A stretch of 64,000 bases of DNA, from the NCBI RefSeq assembly GCF_001693735.1, contig NZ_LWDV01000009.1:651690-715689 (forward strand), written 5' to 3'. This document shows positions 25,729 to 35,593 of this stretch, in pieces. The stretch comes from Orenia metallireducens. Its GTDB lineage: Bacteria; Bacillota; Halanaerobiia; Halobacteroidales; Halobacteroidaceae. The notes under the pieces were generated by a model, which saw only the letters and a list, made by a program, of their open reading frames with translations, did no database searches and was not told the DNA's origin. The position numbers and the translations under genes were made by a program. Within the stretch, counting starts at the first letter, position 1; the number at the start of each line of letters is the position of its first letter.

Positions 25729-28305
25729 TCATTTTTTACTAACAATAAACTCACCATCATAGTCTACCACAACCTTATCACCTTCATCAATATCACCTTC
25801 TAAGAGCTTTAATGCTAGCTTATCTTTGATGTATCTTTGAATAACTCGCTGTAAAGGTCTTGCTCCATAGGCAGGATCATAACCTAACTGAGCAATTTCT
25901 GCTTTTGCCTTGTCAGTCAATTCAAGCTCCAAACTCTGCTTTGCTAGCTTCTCTGCTAAATATCCTAAATGAATATCAATAATCTCTTTAATATGCTCTT
26001 CATCTAAAGCATGGAAGATTATCTGTTCATCAATTCGGTTGATAAACTCTGGACGGAAATGAGCTTTGACAGCTTCTCTGACTTTATCCTCCATCATCTC
26101 TCGGTCATTAATATCTTGGATATACTGTGAACCGATATTTGAGGTCATAATAATTACTGTATTTCTAAAGTCAACCTCTTTGCCTTGACTATCAGTTAAG
26201 ATACCATCATCTAAGACCTGTAATAGGATATTAAAGACATCTGGATGGGCCTTCTCCACCTCATCAAGTAAGACTACAGAATAAGGCTTTCTCCTAATCT
26301 TCTCTGTCAATTGACCTCCCTCTTCAAAACCAACATATCCTGGAGGAGAACCGATTAATTTAGCCACAGCATGACGTTCCATATACTCAGACATATCTAA
26401 ACGAACTATGGCTTTTTCATCATCAAAGAGATATTCAGCTAAAGTCTTGGCTAACTCTGTCTTACCAACCCCTGTTGGTCCCATAAATAAGAAGGATCCT
26501 AAAGGACGGTCTTCATCTTGTAAGCCTGTACGGGAACGGCGAATTGCATTACTAACAGCTTCAATAGCATCAGTTTGACCGACTACCCTTCTACTTAACT
26601 CCTCCTCTAGATGGATCAACTTATGCTTCTCACCCTCCATTACTTTAGTTACAGGAATATCAGTCCAAGAAGCAATTATCTCAGCTATATCCTCAGAACT
26701 AACCTCTTCTTTCAATAGATTCCTCTCCTGTTTTAATCCTTGAGCTTTAGCATTTGCTTCTGCTAACTTCGTACTTAAATCATGTAATTTTCCATACTTT
26801 AAGCGAGCAGCCTTCTCATAATCAGCATCCCTTTCAGCTGCTTCTGCTTCTATTTTAGTCTCTTCTATCTCTTCCTTCAAATCCTGTATCCTTTGAATAA
26901 TCTCCTTTTCATTAATCCATTTTGCCTTAAGAGGATTTATTTTATCCTTTAATTCTCCTATCTCTTCTTCAATATTCGTTAGTCGCTCTTTAGAGACAGA
27001 GTCCTCTTCTTTTCTTAAAGCCTCCTTCTCAATTTCTAGCCTTCTTAATTTACGGTCTAACTCATCAATTTCAGCAGGCATAGAGTCAATTTCTATTCTT
27101 AATTTAGAGGCAGCTTCGTCAACTAAATCTATCGCTTTATCTGGTAGGAAACGTTCTGTTAAGTATCTGTCAGAGAGCTTAGCAGCTGAAACAAGGGCAT
27201 TGTCCTGAATCTTAACCCCATGATGAATTTCATATTTCTCTTTTAAACCCCTTAAGATAGAGATAGTATCTTCAACTGTAGGTTCATCAATTACAATCGG
27301 TTGGAATCTACGCTCTAAAGCAGCATCCTTCTCAATATGCTTCTTATATTCATTTAAGGTTGTAGCCCCGATACAGCGCAATTCTCCCCGAGCAAGGGCT
27401 GGCTTAAGTAAGTTAGCCGCATCCATTGCCCCTTCTGTAGCTCCAGCACCTACTAAGGTATGCATCTCATCAATAAATAGGATAATCTCTCCATTAGCCT
27501 TATTAACCTCTTTTAAAACACTCTTTAACCGTTCTTCAAATTCTCCTCGGTACTTAGCACCTGCTACTAATGAACCCATATCTAAAGAGATTACCCGTTT
27601 ATCACGTAAGCCTTCGGGAATATCACCATTGATAATCCGTTGGGCTAACCCTTCTACAATAGCTGTCTTACCAACGCCAGGATCACCAATCAACACTGGG
27701 TTATTCTTACGCCGTCTAGATAAGACCTGCATAATCCTTCTAATCTTCTCATCACGCCCAATTACTGGATCTAACTTACCTTTACGTGCCAATTCAGTTA
27801 AATCTATCGTATAATTATCTAAAGCTCGATATTGACCTTCAGCACTTTGGCTAGTTATCTTCTCTCCCCCTCTAATCTCTTTGATTATACTTTGAATATT
27901 TTTTACAGTTAATTGATAACCTTTTAATAATTGAGCTGCTTTATCATTCTTTTCAGCTAAAATTGCCAGCAAGAAATGTTCTGTAGAAATATACTCATCA
28001 TCAAGGTTCTCTGCCTCTTTTCTTGCCCTCCGTAGGGCTCTACTTAACTCCTGAGAGCTATATAGTTGAATATCATCAGAATAGACCTTAGGCAACCTCT
28101 CCATTAATTGTTGCAAATCTCCTTCTAGAGAATCTAAATCAACCTCTAACTTCTCTAATATCGGTCTGACTATTCCCTGATCTTGCTTCAGTAATGCCAG
28201 TAATAAATGAGCTGGATAAACCTCTTGGTTGTTATTATCCTCTGCTAAATGTTGAGCCTCTACTAAAGCCTCTTGAGCTTTAATTGTAAAGTTATCTGTC
28301 TTCAT
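25729..28305 (-). CDS. clpB: ClpB disaggregase
   Basis: 858 residues from ATG 28305 (site GGGGTGATTTT); the frame upstream to 28356 has no site. Clp N-domain, AAA-1 with GDPGVGKT, coiled-coil middle domain (about 400-520), AAA-2 with GPTGVGKTE, sensor and [15 protein letters not shown] at the end. It works with DnaK to resolubilise aggregated proteins. Second gene after hsp20, 100 bases downstream, under the CIRCE element. Confidence 0.97.
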   Translation of the reverse strand: MKTDNFTIKAQEALVEAQHLAEDNNNQEVYPAHLLLALLKQDQGIVRPILEKLEVDLDSLEGDLQQLMERLPKVYSDDIQLYSSQELSRALRRARKEAENLDDEYISTEHFLLAILAEKNDKAAQLLKGYQLTVKNIQSIIKEIRGGEKITSQSAEGQYRALDNYTIDLTELARKGKLDPVIGRDEKIRRIMQVLSRRRKNNPVLIGDPGVGKTAIVEGLAQRIINGDIPEGLRDKRVISLDMGSLVAGAKYRGEFEERLKSVLKEVNKANGEIILFIDEMHTLVGAGATEGAMDAANLLKPALARGELRCIGATTLNEYKKHIEKDAALERRFQPIVIDEPTVEDTISILRGLKEKYEIHHGVKIQDNALVSAAKLSDRYLTERFLPDKAIDLVDEAASKLRIEIDSMPAEIDELDRKLRRLEIEKEALRKEEDSVSKERLTNIEEEIGELKDKINPLKAKWINEKEIIQRIQDLKEEIEETKIEAEAAERDADYEKAARLKYGKLHDLSTKLAEANAKAQGLKQERNLLKEEVSSEDIAEIIASWTDIPVTKVMEGEKHKLIHLEEELSRRVVGQTDAIEAVSNAIRRSRTGLQDEDRPLGSFLFMGPTGVGKTELAKTLAEYLFDDEKAIVRLDMSEYMERHAVAKLIGSPPGYVGFEEGGQLTEKIRRKPYSVVLLDEVEKAHPDVFNILLQVLDDGILTDSQGKEVDFRNTVIIMTSNIGSQYIQDINDREMMEDKVREAVKAHFRPEFINRIDEQIIFHALDEEHIKEIIDIHLGYLAEKLAKQSLELELTDKAKAEIAQLGYDPAYGARPLQRVIQRYIKDKLALKLLEGDIDEGDKVVVDYDGEFIVSKK

Positions 28306-28330
28306 AAAATCACCCCATTTATATATAGAT

Positions 28331-28381
28331 AGTGACAAGTTAAGAGTGACAAACAATCAGCTTTGAACTTAACTTGTCACT
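28331..28381. repeat. Inverted repeat in hsp20-clpB gap
   Basis: AGTGACAAGTTAAG and its complement CTTAACTTGTCACT, 23 bases apart. Similar AGTGACAAGT words recur at 35557, so it may be a small dispersed repeat or an mRNA processing hairpin. Confidence 0.5.
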
Positions 28382-28406
28382 TATCACCCATCACTCTTTA
28401 CTTACC

Positions 28407-28844
28407 TTAGTTGATATCAATTCTCTTTCTTCTAGGTTTCTCTTTCTCCAGTTTAGGTAAGTTAATTTCTAAAATTCCATTATTATATTCTGCCTTAATA
28501 TTTTCGATATCAACATTATTGAATCTAAAGCTTCTCTGATAACTTCCTGTTCTTCTTTCACGATGTAGAAAATTATCCTTTTCCTCTTCAAAATTTTCTT
28601 CTTTATTTACTTTAATTGTTAAATAATCCTTCTCAGTTTCAATTATAATATTCTCCTTCTCTAACCCAGGCAATTCAGCTTCTAGAATGTAACTATCTTC
28701 TTTTTCTTTGATATCTGTTTTAAAGTTAACACCCTTCATATCCATAAAATCATTAAAGAAACTAGAGTGTGGAAAGTTAAAATACCTCTCCATCAAACCA
28801 TTATTCTTATCTTGTCTTTTGTCAAAAGGCATTAGGTCAAACAT
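28407..28844 (-). CDS. hsp20: Hsp20 small heat-shock protein
   Basis: 145 residues. Alpha-crystallin domain about 38-135: VNFKTDIKEKEDSYILEAEL, PGLEKENI, RRTGSYQRSFRF and NNGILEINLPK (C-terminal G-x-L strand). ATP-independent holdase that keeps clients for ClpB/DnaK. Start after GAGGAGGTAGATATTA. First gene of the operon, CIRCE upstream. Confidence 0.95.
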   Translation of the reverse strand: MFDLMPFDKRQDKNNGLMERYFNFPHSSFFNDFMDMKGVNFKTDIKEKEDSYILEAELPGLEKENIIIETEKDYLTIKVNKEENFEEEKDNFLHRERRTGSYQRSFRFNNVDIENIKAEYNNGILEINLPKLEKEKPRRKRIDIN

Positions 28845-28936
28845 TAATATCTACCTCCTCAATTAATTTTATAGTAATATTTTAACCACAATTACCTTTT
28901 GTTAATCGGATATTATTAAAAATACCCGCCTTATTA

Positions 28937-28963
28937 TTAGCACTCACCTTCATCGAGTGCTAA
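28937..28963. promoter_or_regulatory. CIRCE operator (HrcA site)
   Basis: TTAGCACTC-N9-GAGTGCTAA, an exact CIRCE consensus, about 95 bases upstream of hsp20. HrcA would repress the hsp20-clpB operon until heat shock. Confidence 0.95.
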
Positions 28964-29029
28964 TAATATTATAAAAAAATATCTCTGATTTGTCAAGTAA
29001 TAGTAATTAAAATACTAGGTCAAATGTAA

Positions 29030-29052
29030 AAAGGCGCCTTGTTGGCGCCTTT
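29030..29052 (-). terminator. asnS terminator
   Basis: AAAGGCGCC / GGCGCCTTT, nine-bp GC-rich stem, five-base loop, TTTTTAC tail on the minus strand. Confidence 0.9.
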
Positions 29053-29061
29053 AATCAAATC

Positions 29062-30459
29062 TTAAAATTTAGCGTTACCTGGAGTTCGTGGGAAAGAGAT
29101 TACATCACGAATATTCTTCATTCCCGAAATATACATTAATATCCTTTCAAAGCCTAAACCAAATCCAGAGTGAGGAACAGTACCATACTTTCTTAAGTCT
29201 AAGAACCAATCATACTTCTCTAATTCCATCCCATCCTCTTCCATCATCTCAACCAATACATCATAACGCTCTTCACGCTGACTTCCTCCTACAATCTCAC
29301 CTACACCTGGTACTAGACAATCAACAGCCCTAACAGTCTTCTTATCATCATTTAATCTCATATAAAAAGCTTTGATATCCCTTGGATAATCTGTAACCAT
29401 TACTGGCTTATTAAAATGCTCTTCTGTCAAATATCTCTCATGCTCTGTTTGTAAATCAATACCCCATTCTACCTCATAATCAAACTCTTTATCAGCTTCC
29501 TTTAAAATTTCTACAGCCTTAGTATAAGTAATCTGAGCAAAATCACTATTAATAATCTCTTTTAAATTTTCAATACGATTATCTTCAGCAATCCATCTGT
29601 CAAAGAAGGCCATCTCTTCTGCACACTCTTCTAAAGCATAGTTAAATAAATACTTCAAAAATTCTTCAATTACCTGCATATTCTCTTCCAAATCACAAAA
29701 TGCCATCTCTGGCTCAATCATCCAAAACTCAGCAGCATGACGAGTGGTATTGGAGTTTTCTGCTCTAAAGGTAGGTCCAAAAGTATAAACATCACCTAAG
29801 GCAGTAGCTAAAACTTCTGCCTCTAACTGTCCACTAACAGTCAAACCCGTCTCATCATTGAAGAAGTCTTGGCTAAAGTCAACTTCACTTTTATCTGTTA
29901 AGGGGATCTTTGATAAATCAAAATTAGTCACTCTAAATAACTCTCCTGCCCCTTCAGTATCATTGGCAGTAATAATTGGGGTATGGATATAATTAAAGCC
30001 CCTCTCTTGAAAGAACTTATGTACAGCATATGACATCTTGCTTCTAAACCTATTCATTACACCAAAGGTATTGGTCCTTGGTCTTAAATGAGCAATCTCT
30101 CTTAAATATTCAAAGGAATGGCGCTTCTTTTGGAGTTCATAATCAGAAGGACAATCACCTATTATTTCAACCTTCTCTGCTTTCATCTCAACACTCTGCT
30201 CTCTACCTTCAACCTCTTCAAGGTATCCCACAACCTTCAAGCTAGTACCTGTATTAATCTCAGATAATACTTCAAATTCATCAGGATTTAAAATTACAAC
30301 CTGTAGATTCTTTAATGTACTTCCATCATTAATTTCTATAAAGGCAATATTCTTAGATACCCTCTTGGTTCTAACCCAACCTAATACTGTTACGTCAGAG
30401 GTCTCTTTTACTCTTTTTGCTAAAATATCACTTACTTTCTCTCTTATAAAATAATCCAT
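29062..30459 (-). CDS. asnS: Asparaginyl-tRNA synthetase
   Basis: 465 residues from ATG 30459 (site TGAGGAGGGTTAAG). N-terminal OB-fold anticodon-binding domain (about 15-105), then class II catalytic core with motif 2 FRAENSNTTRHAAEFWMIEP and motif 3 GFGLGFERILMYISG, and asparagine-type EEHFNKPVMVTDYP. Charges tRNA-Asn directly. Monocistronic; no T-box seen in its 5' region. Confidence 0.97.
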   Translation of the reverse strand: MDYFIREKVSDILAKRVKETSDVTVLGWVRTKRVSKNIAFIEINDGSTLKNLQVVILNPDEFEVLSEINTGTSLKVVGYLEEVEGREQSVEMKAEKVEIIGDCPSDYELQKKRHSFEYLREIAHLRPRTNTFGVMNRFRSKMSYAVHKFFQERGFNYIHTPIITANDTEGAGELFRVTNFDLSKIPLTDKSEVDFSQDFFNDETGLTVSGQLEAEVLATALGDVYTFGPTFRAENSNTTRHAAEFWMIEPEMAFCDLEENMQVIEEFLKYLFNYALEECAEEMAFFDRWIAEDNRIENLKEIINSDFAQITYTKAVEILKEADKEFDYEVEWGIDLQTEHERYLTEEHFNKPVMVTDYPRDIKAFYMRLNDDKKTVRAVDCLVPGVGEIVGGSQREERYDVLVEMMEEDGMELEKYDWFLDLRKYGTVPHSGFGLGFERILMYISGMKNIRDVISFPRTPGNAKF

Positions 30460-30693
30460 CTTAACCCTCCTCAATATTATCAAAAATTTCATATTTATAT
30501 ATTATTTTCTAAAGAATTAAAAACTCCTGCATAAAGTAATGAATATAATTTTCAATTATATCCTTATGATAACCAATCAAAATCAAATTATTATAAACCA
30601 CATAAAAAAGTGTCAGTGTCAGTACAAGTGTGAAATAATATTGTTAAAGTCTCTCACACCTCACTAATCACTCACACTATTCCAATATCCACC

Positions 30694-31263
30694 TTAAAAA
30701 TCTATCTTAATACCATAATTTACACCAGTAGCTGTACTAAACTCTTCATCATTACTAGCTACTACCTTAAATCCAATAACCCCTAGGATTCCTTCGGAAA
30801 CCTCTCCACAAAATCCTAGCTCTCCATCAAATATAGTACTTGATCCAGCAATCATATCAAGATCTAAATATACTAGCTTCTCCTCAAGCTCCCGTTCAAT
30901 AATAAAACCTGCCTTTAACCCTGATTTGCTGGAATCAGCCATAGTTCCACTTACCCCCCCTAGCTTAAAGGAATAATTAAATTTCTTTCTAGCATCCCTT
31001 TTACTTTGTGGAATAAACTGATACTCTAACTCAGCTATTGATTGTTTATCAGGCTGATCATAAGGTGCTATAATAGAGATACCATAACCGGTATACTTAT
31101 CTACACCATAACCTAAATTTACTTGAATAAAATCACCTTCACCAGAGTGAAAATTGGTCATTTGAAACCTATAGACATCTGCTCCTAAATTTAAAGTTGA
31201 AGCCATTGTACTACTGCTTAGAATTAGTACAAATACTGCTAAAAATAAAATAATCTTCTTCAT
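30694..31263 (-). CDS. Secreted beta-barrel-like outer-membrane protein
   Basis: 189 residues with a Sec signal peptide cut near STMAS. Mature part shows alternating polar/hydrophobic strands with many Gly and ends in the aromatic residue Phe (NYGIKIDF), the usual signal for outer-membrane insertion. No family recognised. Site GGAGGAGTATTTAA. Divergent from a second barrel gene at 31.5 kb. Confidence 0.75.
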   Translation of the reverse strand: MKKIILFLAVFVLILSSSTMASTLNLGADVYRFQMTNFHSGEGDFIQVNLGYGVDKYTGYGISIIAPYDQPDKQSIAELEYQFIPQSKRDARKKFNYSFKLGGVSGTMADSSKSGLKAGFIIERELEEKLVYLDLDMIAGSSTIFDGELGFCGEVSEGILGVIGFKVVASNDEEFSTATGVNYGIKIDF

Positions 31264-31536
31264 TTAAATACTCCTCCTAATCTCAAATTATAGCTAATAT
31301 ATCTATTCTATATTTAACATTTAATTTCCTGCTTTTATCAAATTTATGATTTTATAATCAATTTTATTATTATAAGAAGGATATCCTGATTAATTATAGA
31401 ATACTATTAATTACAGAGCCAATAGCATGTCCATAGCATCTTTTCAGCAAATTGAGGATAATTATGTTCATAATAATTATAATATCAAGGTAATTTTTAA
31501 CGTAAATTTGATGACATTACAGAAAGGGGATTTATC

Positions 31537-32238
31537 ATGAACAAGAAATTAATTCTGTTATTAGCCTTTGCACTAATAATAATTTCTAGCAGTACTTCTT
31601 ACGCAACCTTCACTACCGGAACTGGAAAACATACCTTTAAGTTAGAAACCTTTAAACCAGACCCAAAATACGATTTACAATCCTTTTTAGTAGGATTTGG
31701 AATTAATAGACAGTCATCTATTAATCTACGACTAACCGATACTGACGACAGTAGTCAAGCTTTAAACTACCTTGCTCCTTACTATTATCAAATGAAAGGT
31801 TCTAAGGATAATACTAGTACTGGGACTACTGACAATAATTTTTATGCTGTAGGTCCGATTTTAGAGGTTATGTATCAATACATACCTACCCATCCATTAT
31901 TTGTTAATCCAGATTCATTGAATGCTTTACAGATTGGTTTAAGAAACTTACGTGGGGATAGCAAAGTAAGTTATGAAGACGACACTGCTAGTGAGCATGT
32001 AAATAGAACATATTTAATGATAGGATTACTAAGCCGTTCACGCTGGGAGAACTATAATGTCTTCTCAAATATGAATCTAACTACCGACCTTGCCCATAAT
32101 AGTTGGGGCTTTGACGGACAAGTTGGTATAGAAGTTATCATCAAAGGAAACTTCAAAGCAGAAATTGGGTACAAGTATATGGGTACAACTTCTGGTTCAG
32201 CCAGTGGTGCTACTATTGCCTTAAAAGTAGATTATTAA
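31537..32238 (+). CDS. Secreted beta-barrel-like protein
   Basis: 233 residues, signal peptide to about SYA (residue 23), beta-rich mature region (GPILEVMYQYIP; GFDGQVGIEVII; AEIGYKYMG) ending in Tyr (ALKVDY). Probably an outer-membrane barrel; specific function unknown. Site GAAAGGGGATTTATC. Terminator follows immediately. Confidence 0.75.
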   Translation: MNKKLILLLAFALIIISSSTSYATFTTGTGKHTFKLETFKPDPKYDLQSFLVGFGINRQSSINLRLTDTDDSSQALNYLAPYYYQMKGSKDNTSTGTTDNNFYAVGPILEVMYQYIPTHPLFVNPDSLNALQIGLRNLRGDSKVSYEDDTASEHVNRTYLMIGLLSRSRWENYNVFSNMNLTTDLAHNSWGFDGQVGIEVIIKGNFKAEIGYKYMGTTSGSASGATIALKVDY

Positions 32239-32268
32239 AAACTTGGGATAAGAATCCCAAGTTTTTTT
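32239..32268 (+). terminator. Terminator between convergent genes
   Basis: AAACTTGGGAT / ATCCCAAGTTT with four-base loop and T8 tail on the plus strand. Confidence 0.9.
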
Positions 32269-33872
32269 TATTTATTCTTTATTTCCCTATTATATTTACT
32301 AATAACTGCTTCAGCTACCCTAATACCATCTACTGCTGCTGACATAATTCCTCCAGCATAACCCGCTCCTTCTCCAGCAGGGTATAATCCACCAATATTA
32401 CTCTCATACTCTCTACTTCTAATAATTCTAATTGGTGATGAACTTCTGGTCTCTACTCCAGTCATTACTGCATCATCCATAGCAAATCCTTTTAATTTCT
32501 CTCCTAGCTTAGGTAAGGCTTCTTTAATGGTCTCAACAACATACTCTGGAAGACACAGACTTAAATCTGTCATAGTCACCTCTGGAGCATAAGATGGCTT
32601 AACCTCTCCCCATTTATCAGAAGGTCGACTTGCTAAGAAATCCCCTACCAATTGGGCTGGAGCAGTATAATTTCTTCCTCCAACTTCAAAAGCTCTCTGC
32701 TCCCATCTCCGTTGGAACTCTACACCTGCCAAAGGGTGTTCACTACCAAAGTCTGCTGAATCTACACCTACCAATAAAGCACTGTTAGCATTTGCTTTAT
32801 CTCTATTATATTCACTCATACCATTAGTAACTAACATTCCTGCTTCAGAAGCAGCAGCTACTACTTCTCCACCTGGGCACATGCAGAAGGTATAAGCCGC
32901 CCTACCATTTGAACATTGATGGGATAAACTATAATCGGCCACTCCCAGCTTAGGATGACCTGCAAATTGACCATATTGAGTCTGATCAATCAAGCCTTGA
33001 GGATGCTCTATTCTAACTCCAATAGAGAAAGACTTCTGCTTAATCTCAACACCCTTTTGATAGATCATTTTAAAGGTATCTCTAGCACTATGACCAATAG
33101 CCAAGATAACTATATCTGCTTGAATCTTCTCATTATCATTAACTATAACCCCTTTAACTTGATTATCTTCTATTAAAATCTCAGTAACCTTACTTTCAAA
33201 AAGAACCTCTCCACCTAAGGCTATAATCTTCTCCCTTATATTCTTAACTACACCTTGTAGTATATCTGTCCCTACATGCGCTTTATTCTTATACATAATC
33301 TCTGCAGGAGCACCAGCTTCAATCAACTCTGCTAATACCTTTCTACATCGTAAATCTTTAATTCGAGTAGTCAATTTACCATCAGAGAAGGTCCCTGCTC
33401 CCCCTTCACCAAACTGCACATTTGATTCAGGGTTTAATTCTCTACTCTTCCAAAAATTCTGAACATCTTTACTACGCTCTTCTACTATCTTTCCCCTCTC
33501 TAAGACTAGAGGATTATAGCCCATCTCTGCTAAGAGCAAAGCTGAAAATAGACCAGATGGACCTGTACCTATAACCACTGGACGGTGATTCAAGCCTCTA
33601 TCTCCAATCTCTACATACTTATACTCCATGTCGGGACTCTTTTTAATCTTATTATCATTTAACCTATTTAAAATTACATCTTCTTCCTTTAATTGAACAT
33701 CAACAGTATAGACAAAATAGACCTTGTCCCTCTTTCTAGCATCGATAGACTCTTTATAGATCTTATAATCGATTAATTCATTTTTACTTATTTTGAGCCT
33801 CTTTAATATCTCTTCTTCAATCTTGCTCTTATCCTCTTCAATTGATATCTTTATATCAGAAATACGAATCAT
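32268..33872 (-). CDS. FAD-dependent dehydrogenase (COG2509)
   Basis: 534 residues. Short N-terminal alpha/beta extension (1-90), then dinucleotide-binding VIGTGPSGLFSALLLAEMGY, FGEGGAGTFSDGKLTTR, AIGHSARDTF, MCPGGEVVAAASE, and GEGAGYAGGIMSAAVDGIR at the end. This widespread family is annotated as an uncharacterised flavoprotein; the reaction is unknown. Site AGAAAGGAAC. Single gene. Confidence 0.9.
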   Translation of the reverse strand: MIRISDIKISIEEDKSKIEEEILKRLKISKNELIDYKIYKESIDARKRDKVYFVYTVDVQLKEEDVILNRLNDNKIKKSPDMEYKYVEIGDRGLNHRPVVIGTGPSGLFSALLLAEMGYNPLVLERGKIVEERSKDVQNFWKSRELNPESNVQFGEGGAGTFSDGKLTTRIKDLRCRKVLAELIEAGAPAEIMYKNKAHVGTDILQGVVKNIREKIIALGGEVLFESKVTEILIEDNQVKGVIVNDNEKIQADIVILAIGHSARDTFKMIYQKGVEIKQKSFSIGVRIEHPQGLIDQTQYGQFAGHPKLGVADYSLSHQCSNGRAAYTFCMCPGGEVVAAASEAGMLVTNGMSEYNRDKANANSALLVGVDSADFGSEHPLAGVEFQRRWEQRAFEVGGRNYTAPAQLVGDFLASRPSDKWGEVKPSYAPEVTMTDLSLCLPEYVVETIKEALPKLGEKLKGFAMDDAVMTGVETRSSSPIRIIRSREYESNIGGLYPAGEGAGYAGGIMSAAVDGIRVAEAVISKYNREIKNK

Positions 33873-33989
33873 AGTTATAGTTCCTTTCTATAATTTAATA
33901 TTAATAAATTTAACATCAAACTTTTAATCATGGCTTACCTTAATATGATATAATTTTCTATTTTTCTTTGCAAGAGATATCATAATTTC

Positions 33990-34811
33990 TTAGTTCTTAC
34001 TTTTTACTAACCTAACAACCATTACCTCAGGACGATTAAATAATCTTTGTGGAAATAGACTATTGCCTAACCCTCTACTGACAATCATTGTAGATTTCCC
34101 TTGTTGATATTTAACTGCTGAGTACTTAGGAAAGGAGCCCTGATTGGGTGCAAGAAGACCTCCAATAAAGGGAATTCTAAATTGACCCCCATGGGCATGT
34201 CCTGAAAATATCAAATCTACAACCTTATCACTATATAAACCAAAGAGTTCTGGGCTGTGGGCTAATAAGAGTCTAAACTTATCCTCATCACTTCCTCCTA
34301 AAGCCCTTTCTAAGTTATCCTCTGTACCTCTATCTACATTAAATATAGGATCATCTATTCCTACATTAATCATCTCTGCACTTCCCTCTGTGATAACCTT
34401 AGCCTCATTCCTTAAGACCTTTACTCCAGAACTCTTCAGCCTCTCTTCTAGAGAAGAAAACCTCCCTGATCTCCATTCGTGATTTCCTGTTACATAATAA
34501 ACTGGTGATAATTTAACAATCTCTTCAACCAATTTCATACTTATCTCTTCATTATATCTTCTTGCATCAATTATATCACCATAAAGACAATTAAATCAGG
34601 GTGGTTCTCTTTGACTATCTTGACCAAGTACTTCTGATCTCTACCAAAAGATTTATCATGCAAATCCGATAGGTGAATTATCTTATACCCAGCAAATTCA
34701 CTTGCTATCTTATCAGATTTAATCCCTATCTCTGATAAAGAGATTGAATTATTTTCAAAATATGAGATAACTGTCAATATCGATATTTAATAATTTGTCT
34801 ATACTTATCAT
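33990..34811 (-). pseudogene. Frameshifted YkuE-like metallophosphoesterase
   Basis: Two reading pieces of one calcineurin-like phosphatase. The N-terminal piece has IIHLSDLHDKSFG (metal-binding D-H); the C-terminal piece has VTGNHEW and FSGHAHGGQFRIP. A one-base loss near 34580-34586 disrupts the GD motif (IVFTGDIID expected). Upstream, a good site and ATG at 34811 are out of frame with the body, hinting at a second lesion near the start. Relatives hydrolyse UDP-linked or cyclic phosphates. Probably dead unless the lesions are sequencing errors. Confidence 0.8.
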
Positions 34812-34887
34812 AATTAACCTCCCTATTTTTAATAATAGATTTATTGGTATTATGTCTTCTGCTAATAAAATTGATATAATATAAAGA

Positions 34888-35097
34888 TATTGCGACACTT
34901 TTATAGTTAAAAATTAAGTTCAAAACCTCACACCTCACCCCCTTAATCCCCCTACGAGTAATACAGTTCAATTACTCTTCGTACACAACCAGTCTCTCCT
35001 TAACTAATGAGAGGGGAAACTCTTTCTCTTTTACTTTTCTCTCTTCTCCTAAGAGTAGGAGAAGGGTTGGGGATGAGGTGTGAAAAGTGTCGCAATA
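34888..35097. repeat. MITE copy B (about 210 bp)
   Basis: 15-bp terminal inverted repeat TATTGCGACACTTTT / AAAAGTGTCGCAATA, same inner arms and central hairpin as copy A, only a few differences. TA dinucleotides at both edges suit an IS630/Tc1-type target duplication. Inserted next to the broken metallophosphoesterase gene. Confidence 0.85.
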
Positions 35098-35225
35098 TAC
35101 CAATTAACAGCTACTCTCTATATTAAAACTTAACCAATAGACAATGTTAATATTATACTAAAGAATAAACAAAAAAGCTAACCACACTGGTCACAGGTAT
35201 AAATTTGTTTAATTATATAAGCGAT

Positions 35226-35474
35226 CTAATTCCTCTCAAAAATACATAGTTGATGATCATCAATATAATATATAATCTTATATATACAATCTATGGGAAC
35301 ATAGATTTTAACCCCTTTACCACTATCTAAGACAAGATAACAGTCATCGAATATTTGATCTATTACTCCTGTATATTTACAGCACTCTACTCCTGAGATT
35401 ACTGTAACACAAACATCTCCTTTTTTCTGCAAAATCATTAATAATTCTAATAACTTTTCATCTCTAGGATGCAT
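35226..35474 (-). CDS. Small conserved-looking protein, SH3/Lsm-like
   Basis: 82 residues, strong site AAAAAGGAGGTACTATAG. After a helix (1-18), alternating strands VCVTVISGVECCKYTGVIDQ, CYLVLDSGKGVKIYVPID, suggesting a small beta-barrel like Lsm or YlzJ-type folds. Function not recognised. Confidence 0.7.
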   Translation of the reverse strand: MHPRDEKLLELLMILQKKGDVCVTVISGVECCKYTGVIDQIFDDCYLVLDSGKGVKIYVPIDCIYKIIYYIDDHQLCIFERN

Positions 35475-35556
35475 CTATAGTACCTCCTTTTTATGAGATA
35501 CTATATAATATTTAAAGTTAATTATATCTGCTACTTAAATTTGAATATTATACTTA

Positions 35557-35593
35557 AAGTGACAAGTAATATCTTGTTTGGTTACTTATCACT
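35557..35593. terminator. Hairpin terminator after deacetylase gene
   Basis: AAGTGACAAGTAA / TTACTTATCACTT, 13-bp stem with one mismatch, overlapping the stop codon; weak U-tract. Confidence 0.5.

Noticed and set aside
30600..30690. Another MITE copy (GTGTCAGTGTCAGTACAAGTGTGAAA and CTCACACCTCAC words)
   Set aside because: Too short and diverged to define ends; resemblance to the MITE arms may be chance.
30460..30693. T-box leader upstream of asnS
   Set aside because: No specifier-loop, T-box sequence or terminator/antiterminator pair could be seen.
34774..34971. 65-residue minus ORF overlapping MITE copy B
   Set aside because: Mostly made of the repeat sequence and out of frame with the metallophosphoesterase; no family signal.
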